Of a DNA stretch of 64,000 nt, positions 1 to 10,748 are shown piece after piece. Position numbers and translations under genes: made by a program. The notes under the pieces were generated by a model. That model had not been told where the DNA came from and made no database searches. It saw only the letters and a program-made list of their open reading frames with translations. How positions within the stretch are numbered: position 1 is the stretch's first letter; each line of letters opens with the position of its first letter. The stretch is from Cycas panzhihuaensis (taxonomy: Eukaryota; Cycadophyta): NCBI GenBank assembly GCA_023213395.1, contig CM041465.1, positions 197,911,741 through 197,975,740 of the forward strand, written 5' to 3'.

Positions 1-2560
1 CCTCTACTCATAGAATAGAGGGTCTGTCTTCTCTTGAGATTCACCACCCAGTTGGTGATTCTTATGAGGAGCACCCTGAGGGGTCTACTTCGCTTGAGGT
101 CCCATCTATCTCTTACGATCATGTGGATACCCCTCCTACCAACGTGGTTGAAGCCCTTAGCGAGTGCTTCCATGCTGCTTATCTTCAATCACGTCTTAGA
201 TGGTTTGAAGATGTCTTGCGTGATGGGGCACCCTCCTCATCCATGCATGTCCCGCCATCTTCATCCGCATCTACACCTCCTACAACTAGAAACTCCTTTG
301 TACTTACACATTCATCCCACTCTATCCTTACATCTACCTTAGGGACGTCTGCCACACTCCATACTTCTTATCATGGTCCTAGCTCTTCGGGACCCTCTCG
401 TGGTATGTCTTTCTCCCAGCTTGGGGTTAGCATACCTTTTCCTAGTCAAGCCAATATACCACTTCCCAACATGGCGCATACATTTCCTAGTAGGCCTAGA
501 GGCCCTACTAACACCCCTACTACTAGTCATGTGGGATCTACTCCCATGTATACTCAAATCCAACCTAATGGCCCTTCTCTTTACGTACCCCCTAGCTATA
601 CTTCTCAGCCTTGGGGGCATAGTAAAGGGAACCATATTCTGACTTATAGGGTGGACCTGTTACATCCATATGGGGTTGCACCACCCAGAGGCAGCCCATA
701 TGGACAAAACCCAGTTCCTCACCCTTCCTTTCCACCATCCTGCGTAGCTCCTTATGTTGCGCCTTTGCAAGGAAACCTAACTTCCTTTTAAAGCACTTAC
801 CCTCAAGTCCCTTTTCAGTAGGGATATTTCCTCAAGGAGGGATGGGCCTACCACCCCCATTTGTTCCTTGTCTGTTACCTTCCATATCATTCGTCGATCC
901 TATGGTCTAGGTGAGGGCACATCCCTTCATGGATTATAGATTGACATCCTTATCTGTTGAGGTGTTAAGAACCAATTTACCGCCTCATCCCCCTGAAGTT
1001 TCTAAGTTCGATGTAACTTTATAACAAGATCTGGCTAAGCACGCTCATAGTTTGTCTATGGCGTGCATAGACTACCAGGCCTATGACCATATACTAATGA
1101 AATTATTTCCACGTTTCCTATAAAGTGATTCCCTTAAATGGTTTTATCGCCTTCCTGCTCATTCCATTTTCTCGTTCCAACAACTTGTGGATGAATTCAT
1201 CAACTATTTTGATGTGGCTCATCCATTCGAAAGTGGAATGAAATCCCTTATTTTGCTTAAACAAGGTCACGATGAAATGAATCGTGACTTTGTACGATGA
1301 TTTCATGACATCCTCCATTCCACTAAGGCTACTTTGCCTAAGGAATTGAAGAGGGATCTCTTCGTTAATGCACTTTGCCTTGAAGTCCATGTGGAAGTCC
1401 TTAAGATGGGGGCGAGCACATGTGATTTTGCTATCATAAAGTGCTTAGCGCTTGAAGCTATTGACATCGAGGCTGGACTCAAGAAGCTTCTCAAGCCCTC
1501 ACAATGACATGAGGCACCACCCCAAACCAAAGAAACCAAACCACAACAATCCACTAGGTCTTCTTCTCATCTGACTGAGAAGACCTTAGACCCAGTCACT
1601 TCTGCCATACATTCATTCGAACATACGATGAAGGAACTTAAACTGTAAGCTTCTTCATCACCTACTTCCAACAAACAAATCCAATAAGCTACTCAAGCTG
1701 CTCTCCCTAAGGGTGGTAACACCCAATCCTCTCAAGCCAGGAAGCCAAATTCCTTACTTGAGAAGAAGTGGTATTCCGTTCATGGGGAGTGTTTCCATGA
1801 TAACTCACATTATAGGGCTCAACATCTTAAGGATGCCCCACAACATGACTCATCTCCTAAATGGGCCTTAAGGCCCAACCTTGACCAACTGGTCCACAAG
1901 GATCCATTCCCTAAGCATGGTGAGCGCGATCGTAATGCTCAACCCAAACATAACCAGAAACAGGGAAGATCTCTGAATTCCCGTCCTTCATGTGATAAAG
2001 GGAAGGGTGCCCGGGATTCGTCTTCTTCCTCGCATTCCCCTGGATGTCATACTCCCTCACCTTCACGGTCCCAGAATAAGGGGAAGAAGGTGATCCAAAC
2101 GCTTGAGGCCACCCCCTTATATGCTGTAATTCAGTCTCAAGCTGTTAAAGAGGTAGTTGGTGCCAGTTCTTCTGCTCCACACTCTGATCCTCTTCTAAAA
2201 ACCTCCCTTCCGGAAGTCCCGTTACTTCCCAAGACTATTCCCGTTCATCTAGGTTGCTACGATTTCAAGAGAGTCCTTCCTCAATTCACAGTGAAGGGGA
2301 AGACCTTTTCTATCGACGATGAGCTTTATACCGCGGTTATCAGGATGTCCATCATGGACGTCTTGAGAAGTTATCCTGAACAACGAACACTCCTTTTGGA
2401 AGCTTTAGGGTTGGGTGACGTACCCATTCATGCTTTGGGCATTACCCAAAGTCATGAGCCCGTCATTTCTTTTGACCCTTTCCTTCCACTTGTGAAAGGG
2501 AACACTAATGGAACTTCCCTTTCACCATCTCTATTGACACACCAGATTGTACCTTGAGAA
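1..2560 (+). pseudogene. gag: Tat-like gag, copy 1 (5' truncated, broken)
   Basis: Structural capsid polyprotein of the element, which would package its RNA in cytoplasmic particles. The first part (to about 791) is a Pro/Ser/Thr-rich region with repeated HPYGVAPP-like phrases. The capsid core lies near 990-1400: a WF-x-LP-like segment (KWFYRLPAHSIFSFQQLVD), then an ESGMKSL-like block and a VRxFHD motif typical of Retrotrans_gag. A weak His/Cys cluster (HGECFHDNSH) near 1780-1805 sits where Tat gags have a zinc knuckle, but the final Cys is changed. A one-base loss near 825 and another indel near 2480 shift the frame. In-frame stops occur at 1121, 1298, 1505 and 1646. All four are also present in copy 2. 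Confidence 0.8.
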
Positions 2561-2862
2561 GGACCGTTGTTGACAACGGTTCTTCCGTTAATGCCATGCC
2601 CTTGTGTGTTATGTAAGAGCTTGGCATTTCCACCTTGGAACATATTCCATGGCGATGCCAAGGCTACAACGGTAGTGAAAAGACTCCATTGGGATCTATT
2701 TCGATCCTGCTCACTCTCGAGGGTAAGACTGTCCTCGCCAACATTGTTGTCCTTGACGTAGACGTTGACTACAATCTTCTTTTGGGTCGACCATGGCTCG
2801 ATCAGATGGGAGCCATGTGCTTGACCTGCTGGGGGCAGCTCAAGTTCATCCATGATGGATGA
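2521..2862 (+). pseudogene. Tat-like aspartic protease, copy 1
   Basis: The retropepsin would cut Gag-Pol. The catalytic loop reads VVDNGSSVNAMPL at about 2563-2600, the D-x-G-S form usual in Tat elements. A downstream DYNLLLGRPWLDQMGAM segment near 2770-2815 is the conserved second half of this protease family, and the domain ends in KFIHDG. The catalytic Asp is kept, unlike in copy 2, where it is Asn. One in-frame stop follows CVM at about 2611. The domain is in another frame from the gag upstream because of an indel near 2480. Confidence 0.8.
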
Positions 2863-3207
2863 ATGAGGGTTGTTTCCTGCGAATGCCCACCTATTAAACA
2901 AACTTGTCCAACTAACCATGTAGGCCATGGTCATACGAGGGGGGACAAAGACCCTTCTACTCATGCCTCGGCTTGCTCTATCGGCACACCCGATTCATCC
3001 CATCTTGAAGAAGATCCTGCATCTTCTTCCTCTAGCCTAACTTGCTTCGCTCCTATTGGTATTGGGAGCTATGGGTACCTAGCCATGTTCAGCAACAATA
3101 AGTCTCATGGCGAGGATGAGGACTTTCCTCATCCTATCTCCTTCCTCTGCACTAGCAGGTGTCACCCTTCTTGTTCTGGGTCCCAACCTAGAACTCCTCT
3201 TGACAAA
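2863..3207 (+). other. Protease-to-integrase linker with RT and RNase H deleted
   Basis: About 110 codons of Ser/His-rich sequence run from the protease end (KFIHDG) to a stop just before the integrase zinc finger. A normal Ty3/gypsy pol has reverse transcriptase and RNase H here, roughly 1.5-2 kb. No RT motif (such as F/Y-x-D-D) is present in any frame of this interval. The likely deletion junction lies near 3190-3210. What remains may be the spacer between protease and RT. Confidence 0.6.
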
Positions 3208-4323
3208 GTAAATTAGATACTTTGTGAGTACCACCATGGAATTTGTGGGGCCCACTTTGGGGTTCAATCCAAGGCTTAGAGGATCCTTCGTATGGGCTAC
3301 TATTGGTCATCCCTCTTCAAGGACACCCATGCTTATGCTTTGAGATGTCGACGATACCAAGAGTATGCCAATGTCTCCCACGTGTCTTCCGAGGCTCTTC
3401 ATCCTATCATATCTCCATGGCTTTTCGCTCAATGGGGTCTAGACCTCATCGGGGCTATATCGCCACCCTCTTCATCATAACACAAGTTCATATTGACTGC
3501 CATGGAGTACTTTACTAAATGGGCTAAAGCCATCCCTCTGATTACTACCCCTAGCAAGATGATAACTACTTTCGTCTACTAGCACATCATTTACCGCTTT
3601 GGGATTCCTGACGTCTTGATCACAGACAACAAAACCCCTTTTTGTAACAAGGAGATGGATGAACTTTGTGAGAAATTTAAGATCTCTCACAAAACTTCCT
3701 CCCCTTATTACCCCCAGGAGAATGGTCAAGTTGAGTCGTTCAATAAGACTCTTGTTAACATCTTAAAGAAAATTGTTGCTCAATCTCAAAGAGATTGGTA
3801 CCTTCAGCTCCCTTCCACCCTATGGGCTTACCATACCTCTATCTGTGCTGCTACGGGAACGACTCCATTCTCCCTAATTTATGGGATTGAGGTGGTACTC
3901 CCATTGGAAGTAGAGATTCCCTCTCTATGAGTTTCCCTTTGAGGTCTCATTGATGAGGAGTCGATCTGTTAGGCTCGCCTCTTAGACCTTGAGGCCTTGG
4001 ATGAGAGACGTTTAGCCGCTTACCAGGCTAACCTTGCGTCCAAGGCCTGCTTGCAAAGGACCTACGATAAACACCTTCATTCTCATCCTTTGTATCCTAG
4101 GGACCACATCCTTAAATTAAAATATCTCCATGACCGCTTGACTAAATTCATACCCAAATGGGTTGGCTCCTTTGTCGTTCTTGAGAACCTCAATAACGAC
4201 GCCTACAATAACGATACCTATAGGATCACCACCCACAGGGCCTTGTGTTTAAGAAAGTTGTTAATGGGAAATTCCTCAAGAAATTCTATAGATAACTTCA
4301 TCATCACCTCATTCACACTCTGA
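3208..4323 (+). pseudogene. int: Tat-like integrase, copy 1
   Basis: DDE integrase that would insert element cDNA into the nuclear genome. The N-terminal HHCC finger starts at EYHHGICGAHFG (about 3216) and continues through RMGYYWSSLFKD; the last Cys is replaced (CRRYQ instead of the usual C-x-x-CQ). The core keeps all three acidic residues: WGLDLIGAI (about 3440), LITDNKTPF (about 3616) and YYPQENGQVESFNKT (about 3705). A chromatin-side tail with YLHDRLTKFIPKWVGSF follows (about 4120-4170). It is in one frame throughout but has several stops, for example TAA at 3478, a TAG in VY-HII near 3580 and a TGA near 3928. A family integrase of this kind is normally 350-400 residues, matching this span. 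Confidence 0.88.
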
Positions 4324-4981
4324 AATGAGCCTAAACTACATCCTAAGTTGTCCCCATTCCTCCTAACCATAGGCGGAATGGTAGCTTAGAGTGGCTCTCT
4401 CATTCCTCTTTGGTTCCTCCTACGGAACTCTTGTTCCCATTCCTCTTGGGAACCACATCCTCCTATTTGGGTATTCTCGATTAGGATGACATTTTGGAGT
4501 GCCGTCACTCCCGTCCTATTTGGCATTTCCTTTGCATATCACGCTATGCTCCCATATAGACATGTGTGTTGTCCTATTTCCTAGCCTCACATGTATCTAT
4601 CTCCTCCACTAATGGTGATCGTGTGTGCTCTTGTTAGGAATATGGTCTTGCATGAAAGGAAATGCGCATAGCTTAAATAAATATCATAACACATAACTCA
4701 TAATAATAATCAGCTCAAAGTGCAATCATACATATCCTCGTGCATCTGTGTACTCCCATACATACACATACATAAACATGTAAATAGAAACATGTGCATC
4801 ATCATATATCAAATGGGGTATTAATTACCCTATCTATGTACATTAAAATAATCATGTGTCATATCATACAAATGGTATGATACATCATCCGTGGGAAGCC
4901 GATGTCCTTCCAAGGAGGGTACAATCATGTGACTATATATGGTGACTCCTTAGAGGCCCGTGCTTTCCCCTGTATACTATC
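4324..4981. other. Spacer between integrase and antisense ORF
   Basis: No coding signal was found on either strand. The sequence is moderately GC-rich up to about 4650, then an AT-rich stretch with CATA-type simple sequence occupies about 4670-4880. It lies between pol and the antisense ORF, and could hold transcription ends for both, but no terminator signal is clear. Confidence 0.4.
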
Positions 4982-6927
4982 CTACTGCTGCCTTGCCCCT
5001 GGGGTATTACCTCCTAGTTGATATGATCCCTCTCCTGGGGACCAAATCCCTCTGAGATTCCTCCTCAGTCTCTGAGAGCCTCCTGCTCTCCTCTCCTCAT
5101 CCCGTGGCCTCCTAGGAGTCATCGCCACCATGTGGGTATATATTCTACTCTGCGCTGACCTTGATGCCACCTTATTTACCAGTCAATTATATCAGGCCTG
5201 GATATGATCTTGATCCATCTCTACACTGCGGAGCCTCTTCCCATCCCTTTGAGATGCTCTTCCATCGCTGCTTGCCAGATGCAGCCCTTCATATCCCCTT
5301 CGGCTCCTCCTTGAGCCTCCAGTGCCTATACCTGACTCTATAGGGCATCACTCTCAACTTAGATGATGTTCAGCTTTGCTTGTTGTCATCCTGCACATGC
5401 TTCGTGCTCTTGGGACTCTACAATCCATATGTCTCTCACCCTTATCAATGGAGCAAATGCTGTTATGTGGCCGCATGCTAATCTGGGCTCATCGCTTGCC
5501 TGGATGGGAGGCTGTCCCTCTGCATAGGCCCGAGGGAATATCTCTCAGACTACCGCCTCTACTAGTCTCCAAATATCTGTTATACCTGTAATCCAACATC
5601 GTGTATCAGTACATGTCCATACGTGTATCAAATCAAAATCAAACTATATACATCTGGTAATCAAACAACGATAGGAGAAGGTTACGTCTCACTTGGTGTG
5701 GCTATCGGCTCCTCTACTCAGGTGATTATCTCTACCTCAGACACTCCACCAACTGCAGGTACCTGCTCCTCCTTGAGTACCTCCTTGGCCACCACCTCAG
5801 TAACTGGGGCATCCCTCCTCTTCTTGGTTGGTGCAGCTGCCTCTCCAGATCTCCTGAAGATCTGTAGCCTGCAGGCTTATGTCACTGGACCCCTGCTCTC
5901 CTCCGCAGCTCCTCACGGGCCTGCCTCCGTGCTTGTAGTCCTAGATGGTCCTGCCTCTCTGCTCGCGGTCCCTGATGGACCTGCCTCTCCTGCAGCTCAT
6001 GATGGGCTAGCCCCATCACCTCCATCGCCACCCTCGTCATCTCCTGGGGGAACTCCTGCCCCACCTGCCTCATCATCACTATCCCACCTCACTGTTTATA
6101 TGGATCTGCTATGTAGTCTGTCATGGCGAGGAGGTATAGCGATGTGGCCTCCATTGAGTGATGGACATGAGCCTGGTCCTTGGTCTCCCTGAACCTAGTA
6201 TGCCACCTGTGTACCAACAGGGCCCACTCTAAAATAGGGTGTCATCCCCCTATCGGTGCCACTACTCCAAAGTGGTCAAAGAACCAACATTGTATAACGT
6301 ACTGTACGATAGTCCACCTCTATCTACTACCCGAATGGCATCCAACTGTGCCATGAGGTTCTCTGCTATGAGGGTAGCCTAATCCATCCTCTTTCCTACC
6401 TCACACTGGTGCACTGCATCCATCCAACTGCCTGGTATATCCCTATAGTTCTATTTTCAAGATATCCAGAACATAATACATAAGGTAATCAACTTCCTCA
6501 CTCGAGGAACCCCTGACATCACCATACTCTGGAGAGGAATCCCTCCCCTCTCCCACCTATCGAAGCCTATGAAAAATGTAGTATCCTCCCTGTGTATTAC
6601 CTCATTGCTGGGCAACACTCCTAGTATCATTGACCTCCCTGTCATTGATACCCCTAGTATCCTCCTAACATCTCTTAGTGTCACCGATATGTCTCCCACT
6701 TGGGGTAAGTGGAAGATGTATCTCCGCCTATCCCATTGGCATACTATGTCTACCAATAGCCTCTGATCTGATGTGTACTGAGGTGTCCTTATGACCTTCT
6801 TTAGGCCACATCTCAGTAGTATCTGTCTGTCCTCCCTCGACCTCATCTCTAAGAAACTAAGCATAGTCATACCAATGTTCTCGTGGTTCTCCACCATGAT
6901 TACAACCTGCAAAATGCCACGAAACAA
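4982..6927 (-). pseudogene. Antisense ORF with plant mobile domain (PMD-like)
   Basis: This ORF lies opposite to gag-pol, between integrase and 3' LTR. The best part is 6927-6457: about 156 residues containing CGLKKVIRTPQYTSDQ, then DRRRYIFHLPQVGDISVT and LRDVRRILGVSMTGRSMI. The pattern T/I-F-H-L-P-x-G-(E/D)-x-x-V-T-L-x-D-V-x-x-x-L-G is the signature of the plant mobile domain family (PF10536). After a stop at 6457 there is a broken continuation, including a Gln/Arg/Glu-rich coiled-coil-like part at 6079-5882 and an Arg-rich tail at 5170-4982. Antisense extra ORFs of this type are reported for plant Tat-lineage elements. Its function in the element is unknown. The PMD call is firm; the extent to 4982 is inference. 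Confidence 0.75.
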
Positions 6928-7595
6928 GCCAAAACTCTAGTGTATCCTCACCCATCATCCTCTGGAGTGTTTCTCGGCCTCGCTTGGTTGAGATTTAGGG
7001 ACCCTTGGGGCCCCATCTTCTTTTTTCAGCTAGTCTGCCTTTGTACCATGGTAAACTTTGCAGTACTGCAGAGTTTGGCCTAGATCCCACGGCGATCAGG
7101 GCCTCGCGGTAAAGATCACGGCACCATGATCTTTGCCATAGTGCAAGCCTCACCACCCCAAAAGAGGGGGTTTTCTGCCCAAAGAATAAAAAAATTCTTT
7201 CTGGCGGGCCACAGCCGGGCCCGTTGGGACCAGGGTTGCCTAATGCCCCAGTCCCACCTCTCTCTGGGTCCAGTTTGGACTCTTGGAGATCCTTTTTCCA
7301 CCTATATTGGGCCCAAAATCTATACAAAAAACTATAAAAAGCTACAAATTTTAAATTGTGAGATGGTTTGAGTTTTCAAGGATCCACTTACTGGGTCTAG
7401 CTTAGCACTCGCCATCTCACCTCTGTGGTCCCAACAATTGTCTCCTGGCTCCGATCTGACGGTCAGATCTCTCTCTACATGCCTCCAAAGTTGGGTGGCA
7501 CTCTACTACGTAAGGAAAGGGCTCTGGATTCGTTCAAGAGCCCATGAAAATGAATCTTGTTTTCATCGATTTTCCTTATATAGGCGGAGGCCCCG
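6928..7595 (-). promoter_or_regulatory. Probable upstream region of the antisense ORF, with a palindrome cluster
   Basis: GC-richer than its surroundings and without coding signal of its own. It contains four short palindromes: TACCATGGTA at 7044-7053, a 24 bp near-perfect one at 7053-7076 (core TGCAGTACTGCA), one at 7111-7134 (arms AAAGATCA and TGATCTTT, 8-base loop) and one at 7453-7469 (arms GATCTGAC and GTCAGATC). On the minus strand a TATA-like CTATATAAGG lies at 7583-7574, about 650 bases before the ORF start. A promoter role is inferred from position only. Confidence 0.4.
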
Positions 7596-8121
7596 ATGAG
7601 CACTTTCTTTGTTTCTACTTCTATGGCAGCCATTGAGATCATTTCTCATCCCCGATCATCTTTGCCTTCTGGCCCTGTTTCTCATTGTGCTTCCACAGCC
7701 TCTATTTTTTATCATTCCCTCATATGCATTTATAGCACCTCGCCGATGCATTTTCATAGGGTCCTTTTTGTCTCATTTTACGTGCCACTCCCGTGCATGC
7801 CCATGTTTATACTCATTTGGCTTGTTTCGCCATCCTGGACTCATTTTGTAGCTCATTCCTACCCCTGGGATCTCCAAAGGGAATGCTTCCTCCGTCTGGA
7901 GTCATTCTTTGCTTTCTTAAGCAACCTTTGGTATCCCAGAGTGCCCTTTTGTCGCTCGCTCTCAACCTGTGGTTGGATAGCCTACTCTTGTCCTTGGGTA
8001 GCCTCATTGTTAGGTCCTCCTACCCTTCATGGCCATTTGTTGCTTGTCATACGAGCCTGTTTTGCTTCAACTCCTATATTATTGTACATTTTCTCTACTG
8101 AGACACTTTTTCTACTCTTCT
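7596..8121. other. Unassigned segment before the 3' RNase H domain
   Basis: Two overlapping plus-strand reading frames are open here (longest about 184 codons from 7596), but the predicted peptide is rich in Phe, Ser, Cys and Trp and matches no domain I recognise. It leads directly into the RNase H-like domain, so it may be the remains of an N-terminal part of that ORF. Treated as unassigned. Confidence 0.3.
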
Positions 8122-8520
8122 ATGACTCTATTTATTTTTACCGACGGTAGAAGCTGTGGTAATCCTGGACCTTCTACCGCTGCATGGATTCTTCATGGCC
8201 CTTTTGGACATGATTTTTTGCATTCCAGAATCTTCCTCCCTGAGGCCACCAATAATGAAGTTAAGTATACAATTGTTATCGAAGCCCTCACTGATGCACT
8301 CTGTATCCATAATGGGTCTGTTATTCTTCTTTGTAACTCCAGGTGGTGGTGTCCCATCTCACCCAGGTTTACTAAGTGCGATGCCCTCACTTGAGAGATT
8401 TTGCTTCAACCACCAGATCCCTGCTGGTTAATTTCTAGTCTATCGACATCTGACACATCCCTCGGGCCCTCAACGCTAAGATAGACAGCCTCATCTACCT
8501 CATCCTTAAGCGTCAGCTTC
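8122..8520 (+). pseudogene. Extra (archaeal-type) RNase H domain of a Tat-like element
   Basis: An RNase H-fold domain, which would degrade RNA in RNA/DNA hybrids, lies after the integrase instead of next to RT. It reads FTDGRSCGNPGPSTAAWILH, then LPEATNNEVKYTIVIEAL, LLCNSR, and, after a stop and frame change near 8350-8395, remnants like LNAKIDSL near 8470. The order FTDGxSxGNPGP, TNNExxYxxxIEAL is typical of the RNase H type acquired by plant Tat elements. The first Asp is kept, but the Glu of the usual AEY motif is Lys here, and the Asp expected before Ser in GDS is Asn, so it should be inactive. The type-I fold is sure; the archaeal-type label is based on known Tat architecture. Confidence 0.75.
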
Positions 8521-8951
8521 CTCTTCTTGCTGACCATCTTTGAGACTCATCTAGTTGCCTTATCTCCCAAATCTTAGGTCATCTTATAGATCACTTTGCA
8601 ATCCGTTCGTACCTCTGAAAGCTAGTCACTAATGAGGTTAAACTATGGCGACTACCAGCTTTGCTCATTTCCCCTCTTTCCTGAAGTCATCATGCACTAC
8701 TCCTTGCATATTTACGATGGGGGTAAGCCCCTCATCCTTCTTAGCTTCCAGTCGATTCCCAGGTGGCACATAGCCAATCCCTATGTTGTCTTCACCCCTG
8801 TCCTCGTATCTATATGTTCTGCCATGACACTTGCCAGCACCCTTGACTCTTGTTATGATCACGATTTATATATACATACACATGTACTACTGACAGTTTT
8901 GTTTCCAGCATTTGCCATCGTGCTACGCTTCCGAGTAGCAAGGCTCTGCTG
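8521..8951 (+). other. 3' non-coding tail of Tat-like copy 1
   Basis: This stretch lies between the RNase H domain and the polypurine tract. Short open stretches exist in all frames but none resembles a known domain. It probably represents the decayed end of the RNase H ORF followed by untranslated sequence. Confidence 0.4.
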
Positions 8952-8963
8952 CCAAGGGGGCAG
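8952..8963 (+). promoter_or_regulatory. Polypurine tract of Tat-like copy 1
   Basis: The sequence CCAAGGGGGCAG directly precedes the TG that opens the LTR. Such purine runs prime plus-strand DNA synthesis in Ty3/gypsy elements. Its position agrees with the LTR start found by comparing the two copies. Confidence 0.75.
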
Positions 8964-9475
8964 TGTTTCCTGGCTACCAGGAATGGATACAGACAGGTCC
9001 ACTCAGGTAAGCATAAGTATGCTTCTCCCTTATCACTTTTATTATTTATTTGGAAAGGTTGACGGAAATGTTGCCTCATTGCATGAATGCTTACTTCATT
9101 TGTATGATCACCTTGCATCCGCTGCTTGATCATGCTGCTTGTCGTATTGTGAGCCTATGATGATCTAGTGGGACTGATCTTTATGCAAGTTAGGCATCCC
9201 CATGGCACTCTACAACCCTCCACGCTATCTCCACATTGCCTTAAGCCTCACTTGATTCGTATAACCCATTCATACCCTGACCTCGCGTCCTTATCATGAC
9301 ATTTCTAGGACCTTTAGCCCTTGATACTACCTTTTGGCCTTGTTCACATGCCTTTAGGACTGTCCCTAGCCACTTGGACAGGAGGGCCAGCCCCTCTCAG
9401 GCCTGCCACATCAGCTTCTAGGGCTCCTGGAACCCAGATTATTGCCATTATGGATTTTTGGTTCTGCACCACTAT

Positions 9476-9499
9476 AAACTTAGTAGTACCGTGAAGTTT
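9476..9499. promoter_or_regulatory. KpnI-like palindromic motif in LTR (copy 1)
   Basis: A 24 bp imperfect inverted repeat with arms AAACTT and AAGTTT around AGTAGTACCGTG. The homologous site in copy 2 is 58567-58590. It sits in the presumed U3 part, about 130-160 bases before the degraded TATA position. See the finding on this motif. Confidence 0.5.
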
Positions 9500-10711
9500 A
9501 CTACAGTGCGACTGTTGCAAGTTATTTTTTAAAACTGTCATGGAAATTCTTACTTTTTTCATAGAATTGCTATATGGCCTCATGCCTAGCTCAGCCCTAC
9601 TCATGCCCTATTCGCTTGTTTAGGGCTGAGATGGGTATTAATCCTAAAACCATCATCATTTTACCTCTCTTAGATCTCTTGGCTCTCCAACATTCTCTGT
9701 TATTACTGCAGTTTTTGCTCTTCTCTTCTATCCTTTCACAGGTACGCATGCAGGCCTGTATTTCCTACTACTCTAGTGTAGGATCTACCTACAACGACTC
9801 CTCTCCGTGGTGGGAAGTTCCCCTCTAGGCACTCTCAAGCAAATTTTGTGTGGTTCTCTTCCAAATACACCCCAACAAGTATCTCCTATGGCTACCTTTA
9901 GGGAATCCTCCTGCAAACCCTGCAGGGACTCTTCTTCTTCACTAGTTGTAGGGGCAAACCTACCACGGACCTGACCAGTAATCGTAGGTCCTATTTTTAG
10001 AGTTTATTGTGTATTATTTCCATATTAGACTCATTTCCAAGTGTATTTTCTTGTTTTCCTCCTATTTGGCTGTAGTGAAAATTGTTTCCTTTGAGTTTAG
10101 CCCTATACCTTCAGATTTTTACCATTTCTCTACTGGTTTTCCTCAAGAAAGTAGTGGGAGAGGGTTCATAAAGGTTGGGTGAGGGCAGTAAGGTAGGATC
10201 CATCCCACTTAGGCCTACTCCCCAAGGGCAACCCCTTTCCCGCCTTTTTTCTCCTGCTCTATGCTTTCCTTGGGTCAACTAGGAAAAGGTGGAGCTTAGG
10301 TTTGTGCTAGATTATGAGCGTGTATAGTCCTTACTGCACTAATTCTAGGCCTACACGCCTTTCTTTTGGGCCCCCATAGTACCCCTAATATTACTTGGCA
10401 CCCCTTAAAGAACTTAGTCAAGGTTTATATGCCAGATTACTGCTCATAGTAATTCCGTTGTCTTGACACCTCTCTAACACTTTGCTACACATATCCTCAT
10501 GTTTGTTGGCTATCATAAGTTACCATTTGTCCTTACCATGATGTGCTAAAAGGTTGTGTGGAGAACCTAGTGGATGGTTTCGTCATCCTGAGGCTTCCCT
10601 TCCTTTCTTTCCTTACTTGATATGTGTGTTTGCTTGAGGGAAATTAGAGTTATTTGCAATAGTAATTTCTCTAACTTGATATAATGTTTTGACATATACA
10701 TTACATATACT

Positions 10712-10714
<3 letters not shown>

Positions 10715-10747
<33 letters not shown>
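10715..10747. repeat. (AT)n microsatellite inside the LTR
   Basis: A run of about 33 bases of AT. The matching point of the copy 2 LTR (near 59830) has only a few TA units, so it expanded after insertion. Confidence 0.9.

Positions 10748-10748
<1 letters not shown>

Noticed and set aside
2452-2964. A 170-codon minus-strand ORF
   Set aside because: It is the shadow of the gag-protease frames on the plus strand.
6995-7371. Overlapping ORFs of 61-110 codons on both strands
   Set aside because: The frames overlap and none shows a domain; the stop-poor, GC-richer composition explains them.
7596-8150. A 184-codon plus-strand ORF
   Set aside because: Amino acid content is odd (many F, S, C, W), overlapping frames are equally open, and no domain is recognisable; kept only as an unassigned segment.
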